From assembly GCA_949987705.1 (NCBI GenBank), contig OX465281.1, positions 176,466,516 to 176,530,515 of the forward strand: 64,000 nucleotides of DNA, read 5' to 3'. The first letter of the stretch is position 1; the number at the start of each line of letters is the position of its first letter. The position numbers and the translations under genes were made by a program. Under the pieces are notes generated by a model that worked only from the letters and a program-made list of their open reading frames with translations, ran no database searches and was not told where the DNA came from. The DNA comes from Thereva unica. Taxonomy: Eukaryota > Arthropoda > Insecta > Diptera > Therevidae. This document shows, piece by piece, positions 42,880-54,223 of the stretch.

Positions 42880-44069
42880 AATTCTTTTTATTGTTTCTTT
42901 TTCTATACTATGTACTAAAAAATCCAGTACGGCAGGTATTATTGGTATTTTATTATTTTATACTTCAAAAATGCACTACCTCTGCCTATCCAATTGAAAT
43001 AATAATTATTGTTTAACATAAAACAGGTATTATTGTAAATATGTAGCTATAATTATAAACTAAAAAGAAAAATTAAATACATACCTATAAAGTAACTGAC
43101 TTTTCTATTGTATTATTTTAACTTCATTTGTGTGTACGGTAAAGAGTGATTATTTAGAAAGTAAACAATTTAATTGAAATTTAATAATTGACTATTTAAT
43201 ATTTTAAGTAACCTTACTAAGTAAGTTAACTACAAACAAATTTACGGTTTCGCAGTATTATTGCAAGTAGCTCTTATTGTAAAGAAAACAAAAAATCAAA
43301 CGCCTACTATGTAATATAAATAGAAAGGTGTACAAATTGTTAATAAAAATATGCATTTGGAAATAAATATCAAATTGTATTGTATTTTCGATTCACTATT
43401 TTTTAGCGATAATGGCTTACAAATAAAAGATATGTATATGCTTTCGCGGACTTTTTTTGTATAATTTTTTTTGTAAAGATACATTTCCATCATACATTAT
43501 ATTCGTGTAATTTTTAAGCCTTTTGCAGCGCACGCCAGAATGGGCGATTTTTTTCCGATTTACGTGATACTTATATTGTTATATTTTGGCCTATTTACTC
43601 AATAGCTTTATAAATTATAGCCTATAGCAAAAAACCCGTGTGCGTTGCAAGGCTTTTAAATAAAAAAAAATTATGTGTGCGTTGTACGCGGTAGGAAAAA
43701 AAATATAATGAAAAAACAATAAATCTGGAAAAAATTGCCTCTTCCCAATCTTATCGGTGATTCAATTAGAACAGCGTTATGTATTCAAGTAGATGCATCT
43801 AAACATATTACTTCTCGGTGAATTGGAATTTTAACTTTCTCTTTTCGGTTAGCCGTTACACTGCTCCCTTCTTTCTCAGTATTCGTCCCGAACACAGCTT
43901 CCTCCAGGTCCCATTTTTTCCGATCGAACTTTTTGGGGCGCACAAATTTGCAAACTTCGACTCTTTCTACCGTTTTTACTGTTTCTATACTGGTTAGAGG
44001 GAATTTTAGAAATTTTCTACATTTCAGAATGTGGCTTGGGAAAATTCGTGCGTCATATTGGACCCGCAA
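42880..44069 (-). other. Helitron 5' region with a degenerate inner Helitron 3' end
   Basis: AT-rich with no convincing gene. At 43630-43655 the plus strand reads TATAGCAAAAAACCCGTGTG then CGTTGCAAGGC, a degenerate version of the true 3' end at 32822 (CTAT in place of CTAG, palindrome broken). The phrase TATAAATTATAGCCTAT occurs at ~43610 and ~44550, bracketing this piece. A short non-autonomous Helitron probably lies nested here. Confidence 0.5.
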
Positions 44070-44545
44070 TTTTTAATTTATAAGCTTTGATCATAAATTC
44101 GTTGTTTGCCCTAAAAGCCCCCAGATACCGATTTTCATTGCAATCGGAATACAATTGAAAAAATTCGTCGGCCATATTGGCGCGGCCATTTTGAATTTAT
44201 AAGTTTTGATCATAAATTCGTTATTTGCAACCTTAAAAACCCCTAGATATTCACTTTCATTGGAATCGGAATACAATTGGAAAAATTCGTCCGCCATTTT
44301 GAATTTATAAGTTTTGATCATAAATTCGTTATTTGCAAGCTTAAAATCCCCCAGATTTCGATTTTCATTGGAATCGGAACACAATTGGCAAATTCGTCGG
44401 CCATATTGGCACGGCCATTTTGAATTTATAAGTTTTGACAACAAATTCGTTATTAGCGACCTTAAAAACCTCTGTATACCAACTTTCATTGAAATCGGAA
44501 CACAATTTGCGTGGCCATTTTGAGTTTTCGGCGGCCATGTTGAAT
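44070..44545 (-). repeat. ~110-120-bp tandem repeat, four units, in the Helitron 5' region
   Basis: Units begin AATTTATAAG(C/T)TTTGA at about 44073, 44193, 44303 and 44423. Each has TAAATTCGTTATTTGC, an ATTTTCATTGGAATCGGAA block and GCCATATTGG or GCCATTTTGAA. Unit lengths vary because some lack the GGCCATATTGG part. Confidence 0.7.
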
Positions 44546-44589
44546 TTTTTTATAAATTATAGCCTATGTTATTCTGATATATGAGCTAT

Positions 44590-44685
44590 ATTATTGTAAA
44601 GTTTCATTAAAATCCATTCAGTAGTTTTTGCGTGAAAGAGTAACAAACATACATACAAACATTCACGTTTATAATATTAGTAAGA
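44590..44685 (-). promoter_or_regulatory. Helitron 5' terminus
   Basis: Minus strand starts TCTTACTAATATTATAAACG (44685), then GTTACTCTTTCACGCAAAAA and ACTACTGAATGGATTTTAAT. The 5' TC preceded by A fits Helitron initiation ends. Confidence 0.7.
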
Positions 44686-44844
44686 TGAATATGATTATAT
44701 ATATGTTTTCATCTAAAAACTGCGAATACATTAATTTAAAACTTATAACTTCTTATTTTACCAGGGTATGAATAAGATATCACAAATATCTTCACTTTTA
44801 TAATCTTCTCATGATATGACTGTAATTACGTAATGTTTTCACCT
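44686..44844. repeat. Degenerate AT-rich tandem array (left of errantivirus-like element)
   Basis: Units share GTTTTCA(C/T)CT, an AAAACTTATAA block and TTTACCAG(G/A)(G/A)TA. The same units lie at 32690-32821 and 62939-63030. Removing the hAT-like element, the Helitron and the errantivirus-like element joins them into one array, so this appears to be the original target locus. Confidence 0.6.
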
Positions 44845-45282
44845 TGTAGAGTGTCCGTTGGGCCTCCGGTCCTCGGTCTACAAATTACTCTGTAAAAGAA
44901 AATTACACCTCGCACTTGTTCTTGAATAAGTAAAACTCGCACTCGTTTTTGTTAACAAAATTTATTGGACTCGGAAAAAGATATCAGGAGTTAGACCGGC
45001 GACTCAACGAAGACTGAAGACTTCTCTTCAGTCTTGTCGGTAAGTCACCGCGATCCACGCACTCAGAAATGCAAGCGTAGCAGTTTTTAACTGATAAGTA
45101 TATTTGAAATATGAACCGAGTTAGCTTTTGATAGGAATGAAATATTTTTAACGGATGCGATTTAGCTTAATTGCCTTTTGTGAAATTGAATATCGGCGTG
45201 TGTTTTGAAAAGACGCTTGGCTGGCATTTCTGGGTGTGTGAATCGCTTACAATGTTCTTAAATTAATGGGGTGATTACAACA
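44845..45282 (-). repeat. 3' LTR of the errantivirus-like element
   Basis: 438 bp, TGT…ACA on the plus strand. Apart from a 65-bp net insertion in the other LTR I find no difference between the two. A strong hairpin AAGACTGAAG/CTTCAGTCTT with loop ACTTCT lies at 45010-45035. Confidence 0.85.
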
Positions 45283-45296
45283 TTCCTTCCCCCTTA
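45283..45296 (-). promoter_or_regulatory. Polypurine tract of the errantivirus-like element
   Basis: Minus strand AAGGGGGAAGGAA immediately precedes the 3' LTR; this is the plus-strand DNA primer site. Confidence 0.75.
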
Positions 45297-45433
45297 AAAA
45301 GATCGGCGAAGTCGATCGTTTACATTATAAAATTTAAGGAGATAAAAAAAAATTTAGTTCAAATTTAAAGGGACAAATAAAATTAACAAATTCTATGTAA
45401 GTTAAGTAAGTATATAAAACAATTAATATTGAC

Positions 45434-47144
45434 CAGTTGCATTCTCTAAGCACTCGGGTATCGAATTCATTGGCATCGAAATCTCTACTGTTTCTGATAA
45501 ACTCCTTCTTGTTTGTGTTTATTCTCCCCCTGGCCTTTTCAACCCTGTTTACGTTCAGGAGCTCAGCGACACGCTTGAGCGCCTTTCTCGAACATACAAA
45601 AACATTTTGGTTGGCGGTGATTTCAATGTCAACCTACTAAAGAAATCTACCCTACAAAACTATTTTGTGTATACTATGCACACCTTAGGTTTGAATCCTA
45701 TCAATGTTCTCCCCACATATTTTAATTGTAGGGCACCCTCCTTGCTCGATGTGTTTCTTGCCAATGATTTTAGCTCCATCATCTTTCTAAATCAAATCTC
45801 TCCTCCTAGTTACCTGGATCACGATATTTTATTCGTTAGTCATAGCTTTTCTGTAGACCCGCCTCCTGTGACCACTCGCTCCTATCGAGACTTTTCGAAT
45901 ATTGACCAAGAACGACTCGTTCAGAGGTGTCGTTGTCTATCCTGGTCTAACTTATTTGCTATGACTGATGTCGATGATAAGGTTGTTGAATTCAATCGTA
46001 TATTGCTCGAACTATTTGACGAGTTTGTCCCTTTGCGCAGCAAAACGTGCTTAGCTAAATCTAAACCCTGGTTCACCAGGGAAATAAAATCGCTTATTGC
46101 TGAAAGGGAGTTTCTTTATCGCTGGTCCAAAAAAGTCAAAAGTGCGTTTGCTGTTCGATGTTTTAAACGTGTACGGAACTTAGTTGTCGCTAGAATTAGG
46201 GAAGCTAAGAGAAACTTTTATGCTCGCAAACTTGATCCCGCCCTTCCTGCAAAAACTATTTGGAATAATTTGCGCCATTTAGGCGTTCACTCTAAAAAAG
46301 CATCTGCGGCACACACTCTCTGCCCTGAAACCTTCAACCAATATGTTGTTGCAGGCCATATGGGAAGGGCGATTATTCCCCCTCCTGTGGCTTCCCCAGA
46401 CGGCTTCTATTTTCGCTGTGTCGACTCCCTTGAGGTAATGTCTGCTCTAAAATCAATCAAATCTAATGCGACTGGTAGTGATAACATCTCTCCCAGGTTC
46501 TTAAATAGGATCATACCATGCCTCTTACCTGTTATCACGCACTTATTTAACGCCTGCCTCACTGCATCTAAATTTCCCTCGGCGTGGAAGCTTGCTTTGA
46601 TTATGCCTATTCCTAAGTGTCCGGCCCCTACTTGTCCCTCGGACTTCCGGCCTATCAGTATCCTCCCTTTTTTGGCAAAAGTTCTCGAAAATCTGATAGC
46701 GTCACAAATACTTGAGCATTGTGAACTTCACCAAATTATAAGTGTATGGCAATCTGGCTTCCGCAAGCGCCATAGCTGTGAGTCTGCCCTCCTTAAAGTC
46801 ACTTCCGATATCCGTAAGTCCCTTGATGAGCAACATGTTTGCTGCTTGGTGCTACTTGATTTCTCTAAAGCGTTCGACAGTGTTAACCACGCCGTGCTTT
46901 TGCAAAAACTTTCCCACCAAGTAAATTTTTCCAATTCTGCTCTCAACCTGATGCATAGTTTCCTAACCAACCGTTCTCAGAAAGTCGTACTTGGCACCCA
47001 TTGTTCTTCGACTGCCTTACTTCATGCTGGCGTCCCCCAGGGCTCCATCCTTGGGCCTCTTCTATTCAGTATTTTCATTAATGATCTTCCTTTAGTAGTT
47101 AATGACTCCAAGATTCACATGTACGCAGATGATGTGCAACTTTA
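45434..47144 (+). pseudogene. Element C endonuclease and RT, first part
   Basis: Endonuclease remainder: IEFIGIEIST, LLLVCVYSPPG, ILVGGDFNVNLL, APSLLDVFLANDF, SYLDHDILFV. RT: SNATGSDNISPRFLN, LIMPIPKCPAP, DFRPISILPFLAKVLE, LVLLDFSKAFDSVNHAV, AGVPQGSILGPLLFSIFIND and MYADDVQLY, where the Gypsy interrupts. The frame is open from ~45600 to the insertion. Continues at 53422. Confidence 0.85.
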
Positions 47145-47549
47145 TGTGTTTGCCGCGCCATGCGGTTTTTAGAAAAACCCGTAATTCGATTTATCACAAT
47201 AAACTTTATTTTAACGATATGTTATAATAACTTTTATACACTGTACGCTTACTTAGAGAATTCTAACTATTTATAGTATATTATTTACGGATAATAATTT
47301 GCTTTTTGGGGCACGCGACGGGACTCGGGGTTTGTTAACCGGAGGGACCTTCGGACTGTAATGTAAAAACGAAGATGCCGGAAATTGGCTGTCCCGATAT
47401 ACACGATCGGAACGGAACGGGAGGCGAGTAGATCACTGAACTTTAAGTTCGGTGATCGATGGAGTGTTCCGACTGATCGTGTTTATTGTGTGGGAGGCTG
47501 TTGTGTGACTTTGCGTAAACTTGGTAATTAAGTTTACGCGGTCACTACA
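47145..47549 (-). repeat. 3' LTR of the CsRn1-type Gypsy
   Basis: TG…CA bounded, 405 bp; pairs with 53012-53417. Confidence 0.9.
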
Positions 47550-47566
47550 TACTCCCCCTCCCCCAG
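47550..47566 (-). promoter_or_regulatory. Polypurine tract of the CsRn1-type Gypsy
   Basis: Minus strand GGGGGAGGGGGAGTA directly before the 3' LTR. Confidence 0.8.
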
Positions 47567-47573
47567 CGTAGCG

Positions 47574-50500
47574 TTAACGAAATGTTACCGCTTTAGACGG
47601 CTTAGCTTCGTTGTCGCGGTCACAACCGAAGGCTGGCTTTAGCCTGTCAATGGATATTGACTTGGTTGTGCCGTTCAATTTGACGACGAAGTGTTTTCGT
47701 AATCGTTTGATTACTTCATATGGGCCCTCGTATGGAGGTTCGAAAGGTTTTCGAACTCTGTCGACTCGTATGAAAACGTAGTCGGCGTTCTCCAGGGCTT
47801 CTGGCACATAGACATCCTTTTGGACGGGTTGCCGAGGATGTATTTCCTTAATGTTCTGCATATGAGAACGAAGGCGAGAGAGGAATTCTGATTCTTCAAT
47901 TGGATTTTCATCGGTTGTGATAGAAATCGAATTGGGAAGTCTCAGATTCTGACCGTATACGAGCTCGGCTGGTGAGCATTGTAAGTCGGTCTTAATTGCC
48001 GTGCGTATGCCTAACATGACAAAGGGCAAGTCTTCACTCCAATGAGTAGTGTTGTCCCTTGCCATTAAGGCTGCTTTTAGTTGCCTGTGAAACCGTTCAA
48101 CCATCCCGTTTGCTTGCGGGTGGTAGGCGGTGGTCCGGATTCGATGAGTGCCGAGTAATTTGGCAACTTCATTGAACAGTTTCGATTCGAACTGCGTACC
48201 TTGATCGGTTGTGATCTCGAGTGGTACGCCGAATCGTGGGACAAATTCAGTGACGAATTTCTTTGCCACTGTTGAAGCTGAGATATCCCGAATTGGGTAT
48301 GCTTCAGGCCATCGCGTGAATCTATCGACTATCGTTAAGATATAAGAGTATCCACGAGATGGGGGTAGGGGTCCCACTATATCCATATGGATATGGTCAA
48401 ATCTATTATTTGGAAGTTTGAAAGCCTCCAATGGAGATTTGGTGTGCCGTGAAACTTTGGACTTTTGGCAACCTAGGCATGATCGAGACCACTCATTGCA
48501 GTCTTTATTGATCGATGGCCAGAAGTATTTCTTGGTAACGGCTCGTCTTGTAGCACGAATACCAGGATGCGAGAGACTGTGTTCGGAGTTGAACGCTAGT
48601 CTACGTAAGGAAGTGGGTATATAAGGCTTTGGAATGCCTGTACTAGTTTCACACCATACCTGATGGGCGGTAAATGGTATTGGCGTGAGAACTAGTTTTA
48701 CCCGTGAGCCGTTGCTGGGGTGCTCTTGTAGAGACTTCAACTCTGTGTCACCTTGTTGAGCCTGAGCCAGTGTAGGCAGGTCGAAGGTGACCGAGTCGAC
48801 GTTGTCGGTTGCTAGTGAGCGTGACAAGTAGTCGGCGACAACGTTTTGTTTACCCGACACATGTCTGATGTCTGTGGTAAACTGAGAGATTAGACCCAAA
48901 TGTCTGGTCTGTCGAGGGGATCGTTCGGTCTTTGTGTGAAGGGCGCGAACCAGTGGTTTGTGATCAGTATAGACCACGAAATTGCGTCCTTCAACGAAAT
49001 AACGGAAGTGTTTGATCGCTGCATAGATTGCGAGAAGTTCGCGATCGAATGCAGAGTACTTCCGTTCTGTTGGTGACAGCTTTTTGGAATAAAAAGCAAG
49101 AGGTTGCCACCGATGACCGTTGAATTGTTCCAAAACGCCTCCGATTGCATAATCAGAGGCGTCAGTCGTAAGACTGTATTTTGCATCCTTGATTGGATGG
49201 TTCAGCAGAGTTGCTTCAGCCATCGAGGTTTTCACCTTGAGGAATGCCGCCTGACATTCTGCTGGCCAGTCAAAAACTTTATTGGCACGTGAGCGGTTGA
49301 GAAGGTCTCTCAAATGCTCGTTTATAGGCACCAACTGTTCAGCCAATTTTGGGATAAATCGGTGATAGAAATTCACCATTCCCAAAAATTTCTGGATCGA
49401 TTTGACAGAAGTTGGAGGTGCGAGATCAACGATAGCCTGAACCCGATCGGAGGACGGAAGTATTCCATCCTTAGTGATGCGGTGGCTTAGAAACTTAATC
49501 TCTGTTACACCAAAAACGCATTTCTCTAGCTTGATGGTTAAACCGAAGCTATCGAGGCGTTTAAAGAGCTCTTCAAGGTGAACGATATGTTCATCCTCGG
49601 TTTTACTGGCGATAAGTATATCGTCCAAGTATACATAAACGAAGTCGAGATCTCTCGTGACTTCATTGATGAACCTTTGAAAGGTTTGGGCTGCATTTCG
49701 TAAGCCGAATGGCATACGAGTAAACTCATATAGGCCGAATGGCGTAATGAGTGCAGTCTTATGCACGTCTTCTGGGGCGATTGGTATGTGATGGTATGCA
49801 CGTACCAAGTCAACCTTCGAAAAAATTGTGCAGCCGTGAAGATTCACGGAGAAATTCTGTATATGCGGGATCGGATATCTATCCGGCACAGTGACAGCGT
49901 TAAGGCGACGGTAGTCGCCGCATGGCCTCCAATCATGTGAGTCCCGTTTAGGAACTAGATGAAGCGGAGATGCTGCGGGGGACGACGAAGGTCGACAAAT
50001 CCCCAATTCGACCATATGGTCGAACTCTAACTTTGCCACCTTCAGTTTCTCCGGATGGAGTCGCCGAGCGGTGACAAAAGGTAATTGCCCTTTAGTTACA
50101 ATGTGGTGTTGCACATTGTGTTTAACCGGAAGGTTAAAATTGGGCGGTTTTGTTAACGAAGCGTACTTCGTTAATAGCTCTTTGTATATGCCAATAACTC
50201 GGCATGGAAATGTTTCGGGGTTGTAGTCGACGGTAGCGCACACGTTAATGCGAAACTTCGTGCGCTTGTCGACTAAATGCCGATATTCAAAATCGACTGA
50301 CAATTTGAACTTCGTTAAGAAGTCCGCCCCGATAATGGCTTTAGTGGTGTCGGCTATAATGAAGTTGTAAACGTATCGTCGGCGTAAGCCGAGTTCGAGT
50401 TCTAGCAACTTAGTGCCGAAAGTTCGGATCAGTGATCCGTTGGCCGCGTACAGAAGGACGTTCGGGCTACCGTTATGGGCCGGGAACGCCTTGGCGGGAA

Positions 50501-50617
50501 CAATTGAAACGTCAGAGCCCGAATCAATCAGAAAGTCCATCCGATTGTTGGTGTCTCTGACGAATAAACGATATGAGCGGCCGGTTATATGCTCGCTCGA
50601 ATCGATCCCCCACTTTA
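47574..50617 (-). CDS. pol: Pol polyprotein: protease, RT, RNase H, integrase
   Basis: Open for ~1,010 residues counting from the frameshift site. Order: protease [18 protein letters not shown] and [37 protein letters not shown] and catalytic [10 protein letters not shown]; RNase [17 protein letters not shown] and [19 protein letters not shown]; integrase zinc-binding [18 protein letters not shown] with CLGCQKSK, and catalytic [38 protein letters not shown] (D,D,E). The C-terminus holds a GPYEV motif. The frame starts with [15 protein letters not shown] after the slip. All catalytic residues are present and no stop was seen. Confidence 0.9.
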
Positions 50618-51538
50618 GTTTTTTTTATGGGTGGTGTTGGCTGGCTTCTTCGCCGACTTGGCTTGGCCACCACCAAAACTGCAGGGAGGTTTGCATGTCC
50701 GTGCTTTACTACCATAACGGTAGTGGAAGTAGCACAAGCTACCTCGCAGTTTGTTGGCCCCTTGTGGCCGATTGGCCGAGGGCTGACGAGAGCCGCCTTG
50801 CCGATTGGCAGGTGTTCGGCTTCTCGGTTTACGCGGATTTCGGACCAGCTTATCCAGCCCGACCGTCAGTCTATTGATAGCGCTTTGCAGCGCCACCAAT
50901 GTGGGCTCCGCGTTGGCAGGTGTTGCGTGGACGGCGGACGCGTATGAGGCGCCTCCGTGTGGAAGCACCTCCCATACTTTGTCTGCCGTTGCAGCCAGCC
51001 CGGCTAGGGTTTGGTCAGCGGAGGTGGCCAACGTGATCTGGATGGCCTGTGGAAGCCTCCGCTCCCACAGGTTCCGGATCAGATCATCGTTGACCGCTGA
51101 CGACCCGCCCGCTAGTGCCTTGAGAGCCTGGAGGAACTCGGAAGGCTTCTTATCTCCAGGCTCTTGCACTGACAGCAGCTGCTCGAGCCGGCGCTTCTCG
51201 GAAGTGCCGTATTTCTCCAGCAGGTGCTGTTTAATGTCCTCGTATGAGGAGGTGGCATAATCTATGATGCTAAGCCGCATTGCCGTTACCACCTCTTCCG
51301 GCAATGCGGCCATTACATTATAGACCTTGATTTTGTCCGACTTACAGCCCGCCAATTGGAACATTATGTCCGCCTGGTAGAACCAGGAGGCGGGCTGGTG
51401 TACCCAGAACTTCGGAATGTCGAGTTTTGTCAGCTTGACGCCGTCGACAGATGCCGAAGTTCCGGGGTTTGGTCCATCTGGTCCTGGTGTACCCATTTGA
51501 ACGTCTTGTTCAATGGATGAGCCCTCGGTCCTTGACAT
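50615..51538 (-). CDS. gag: Gag protein, CHCC zinc finger
   Basis: 307 residues from ATG at 51538 ([14 protein letters not shown]). Capsid-like part: [18 protein letters not shown] and [16 protein letters not shown], then [19 protein letters not shown] basic stretch ([18 protein letters not shown]) precedes the finger [20 protein letters not shown], a CHCC arrangement typical of the CsRn1 clade in place of CCHC. Ends HKKN-stop; the last codons form the frameshift site. Packages RNA and forms the particle. Confidence 0.9.
   Translation of the reverse strand: MSRTEGSSIEQDVQMGTPGPDGPNPGTSASVDGVKLTKLDIPKFWVHQPASWFYQADIMFQLAGCKSDKIKVYNVMAALPEEVVTAMRLSIIDYATSSYEDIKQHLLEKYGTSEKRRLEQLLSVQEPGDKKPSEFLQALKALAGGSSAVNDDLIRNLWERRLPQAIQITLATSADQTLAGLAATADKVWEVLPHGGASYASAVHATPANAEPTLVALQSAINRLTVGLDKLVRNPRKPRSRTPANRQGGSRQPSANRPQGANKLRGSLCYFHYRYGSKARTCKPPCSFGGGQAKSAKKPANTTHKKN
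50618..50624 (-). promoter_or_regulatory. -1 frameshift heptamer A_AAA_AAC at the gag-pol junction
   Basis: Minus-strand codons are aaA-AAA-AAC-TAA: the canonical heptamer directly abuts the gag stop. A -1 slip gives CTA-AAG-TGG…, exactly the pol frame (LKWGIDSS). Confidence 0.75.
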
Positions 51539-52994
51539 ATTGCAAAAAGAAGTAATAATATAAAAGTAAACAAAGTACCCCAAAAACAAATCAGGACAAT
51601 AGGAATTAGAATCCGTAAAAAAATAAGAAAATAAAATCGAAAATAAATCAAAACAAATTTAAACTTATGTCCCAAAATAAATCACCAACCAAAAGAGTGT
51701 AAATTATTAAATAGTGTGGAATAATAAATATAGTTATATGTAGGTATATATACCAAAAAAAAATATTCAAAATATTTGTATATAAGTACCTATACATAAA
51801 AAAAAATGTATGTAAATATATATATATACATATATATATAAAAAATTCAAAATATTTGTATATGTGTATGTATAAAAGAAATGTTTGTAAATATAGTAAT
51901 ATATATATAAAAAAAATCAAAATATTTGTATTATGTGTATGTGTAAAAAAATATAGTTCAAAGTATTTATAAAGTAGTAAGTATGATAATAATTGTTATC
52001 TGGATATGTTTGAATTCTGCGCCTTCTTCGCTTCCTTCTTAGTTCGTTTTTTTTGTGTTTTTCGCTTTGGTTTTATTTTTCTTTCTATTTTATTTATTAT
52101 TTTCATTAATTTTCATTCATTATGTTCTTGGTTTATTTTTTATTAACCTAAAATTAGTCAATTTAATTATAAGTATGTCTTTTTTTAGTTGTGTTTTCAA
52201 TTGATTTATTTGAAGATATCTATTATCAACAGGCCCTTTTGAGAGCGGATAATTCTCCGTGTTATGTAGGTATATATAATATGTAAATATATTTAAGAAA
52301 TCCGTTTTGTTTTTTATCTTCAAATTATTTATTGCAAATAAACGTATCTAAATTCAGTTTATTATCACAGTTGATGCTTTTTTATTTTAATATTTCGCAC
52401 TTAACTTTTAAAAGGTCACTTTTTAAAATTTCATTAGCTCATATGTACTTTTTCCATTTATAATTATGATTTATTATATTGCTATTGTATTGTTAGGGGA
52501 ATGAACTTTTTTGGCTTTTGTTGTTTTCTTTAAAACCTTTTATATGTAATTACGAAAATGTAGCGCACAAAGAATTTTATTTCGTTTCTTGATTTAATAA
52601 TTATATGTGTATATGTGAATTATTCAGCCTCTTAGAATACCCAAACGAGATTCACGTAATATTTTGAAAGGAGAGGTAAACTAATATCTGTATAAATATA
52701 TAATATTGAATATAAATATGTGAGCACAAGAAACTGAAAAAAAAAATTTTTCTTTTGTTATTTATTAAATCTTTATATAAAAAAAAAAAAAAAAAAAAAA
52801 CCCTTTTGTATTCCCAATAGGAATTTCACGACACTTTTTTTTGTAGAATTTACACTGCTCCGCGTGTAGCGTTTTGATTTTCTCTTTTGTTATTGTTAAA
52901 TTTTATCAATGCCTTTTTTATATTCCAGATAGGAATATGGGAATTTCACGACACTTTTTTTAAAAAAAAAAAATTTTATATTGCTCCGCGTGTA
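51539..52994 (-). other. 5' leader of the CsRn1-type Gypsy
   Basis: About 1.4 kb of AT-rich sequence without a gene. It contains TATATA-rich repeats (51780-51910), an A22 run near 52781-52802, and two partial copies of a ~120-bp piece (TTTCACGACACTTTTTTT and GCTCCGCGTGTAGCG) near 52827-52870 and 52945-52996. The second copy leads into the primer-binding site. Confidence 0.6.
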
Positions 52995-53010
52995 GCGTTC
53001 GGGGTCACCA
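52995..53010 (-). promoter_or_regulatory. Primer-binding site (tRNA-Trp type)
   Basis: Minus strand TGGTGACCCCGAACGC one base inside the 5' LTR. TGGTGACCCCGA is complementary to the 3' end of tRNA-Trp, the primer reported for CsRn1 elements. Confidence 0.6.
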
Positions 53011-53011
53011 T

Positions 53012-53417
53012 TGTGTTTGCCGCGCCATGCGGTTTTTAGAAAAAACCCGTAATTCGATTTATCACAATAAACTTTATTTTAACGATATGTTATAATAACT
53101 TTTATACACTGTACGCTTACTTAGAGAATTCTAACTATTTATAGTATATTATTTACGGATAACAATTTGCTTTTTGGGGCACGCGACGGGACTCGGGGTT
53201 TGTTAACCGGAGGGACCTTCGGACTGTAATGTAAAAACGAAGATGCCGGAAATTGGCTGTCCCGATATACACGATCGGAACGGAACGGGAGGCGAGTAGA
53301 TCACTGAACTTTAAGTTCGGTGATCGATGGAGTGTTCCGACTGATCGTGTTTATTGTGTGGGAGGCTGTTGTGTGACTTTGCGTAAACTTGGTAATTAAG
53401 TTTACGCGGTCACTACA
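53012..53417 (-). repeat. 5' LTR of the CsRn1-type Gypsy
   Basis: 406 bp, same as 47145-47549 with one extra A in the GAAAAAACCC run and C for T in GGATAACAATT. Confidence 0.9.
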
Positions 53418-53421
53418 TTTA

Positions 53422-54223
53422 TATTTCGGCACCAAAAGATCATTTTGATAGTTCGATTGAGAAATTAGCCGCCGACCTCCAGCATATTTCCATCTGGTCT
53501 TCTTTGAACCTTCTACAACTCAATCCTCTGAAATCCCATTATATCCTCTTCTCTCATTCTCCCACTGTTCGTCGTGACTTCCCTGAGATTGCTATTGCCT
53601 TGAACGGGGTTCCTCTCGACTGCGTTGGTAGTGTGAGAAATCTTGGAGTCGTCCTGAATAGTGGTATGACCTGCTGCGATCACATCAGTTATACTCTTCG
53701 TAAAACCTACGGGCAACTTTCTAAGCTTAGGCTCCACTCTGGTCTGCTCAGCATGGCCCTCCGTATGAACCTAGTGAAAGCCCTACTCCTCCCTCATTTA
53801 ATGTTTGGCCTTTCCATTTTCCCTTCTCTTGATTCATCCTGCGCCCGAAAGCTCACTATTGCCTTCAATGATTGCGTACGTTTCGTCCACAAATTACGCC
53901 GTTTTGATCATATCACTCCCTATTCTAATTCGGTTTTGGGCTGCTCGTTTAGTGACTACCGTGAGTTTCGGCTTCTTCGCTTACTTCATGATATTCTTCA
54001 TCATTACAAACCTGGCTACCTCAACCAGTTTGTGCAGCGTTCTCAATCTCTAAGAAACAATAACTTAATTATACCGCGTTTCCGCACCCTAATTGGTCAA
54101 CGTTCTTTCTTTGTCGTCGCAGCTCTGCTCTGGAACTCTCTCCCAATTGACTTGCAAAACGAAGATTCAGCGCCCATCTTCAGGAAGCGTCTTTTCAATC
54201 TCCTAACTAATAGGACAGCTTAG
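53422..54223 (+). pseudogene. Element C RT, C-terminal part
   Basis: Continues in frame from the YADD box: ISAPKDHF after the Gypsy, then IWSSLNLLQLNPLKSHY, LGVVLNSGMTCCDHI, LVKALLLPHLMFGLS, FNDCVRFVHKLRRFDHITPY, and VAALLWNSLPIDLQNED to the stop at 54223. No damage is visible here; only the 5' truncation and the Gypsy inactivate element C. Confidence 0.85.

Larger units (their letters stand above)
32822..44685 (-). mobile_element. Helitron with recognisable termini
   Basis: Minus-strand element. The 5' end TCTTACTAATATTATAAACG is at 44685 and the 3' end CTAG at 32822-32825. It is preceded by A and followed by T, the expected AT target. The 3' hairpin GCGTTGCAACGC (32839-32850) lies 13 bp before CTAG. 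The N-terminus, Rep and Pif1 helicase are all present in order but damaged. The span includes one extra 3.79-kb unit and a 673-bp MITE. The 5' ~100 bp, with CTCTTTCACGCAAAAACTAC, match a pattern I know from many insect Helitrons. Confidence 0.75.
47145..53417 (-). mobile_element. CsRn1-type Gypsy LTR retrotransposon, apparently intact
   Basis: 6.27 kb with 405/406-bp LTRs differing at only two places (one A-run length, one substitution), flanked by TTTA (47141-47144 and 53418-53421). It has a tRNA-Trp-type primer site, an open gag, a -1 frameshift site, an open pol and a polypurine tract. The gag Cx2(F/Y)H…C…C finger (CHCC) and the primer type place it in the CsRn1 clade. Very recent insertion; good candidate for a working copy. 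Confidence 0.9.

Noticed and set aside
50413..50947. Plus-strand ORFs over the gag-pol junction
   Set aside because: Antisense shadows of the CsRn1-type gag and pol.
51648..51920. Tyr/Phe/Ile-rich membrane-like ORF in the Gypsy leader
   Set aside because: Translation of a TATA-type microsatellite; low complexity only.
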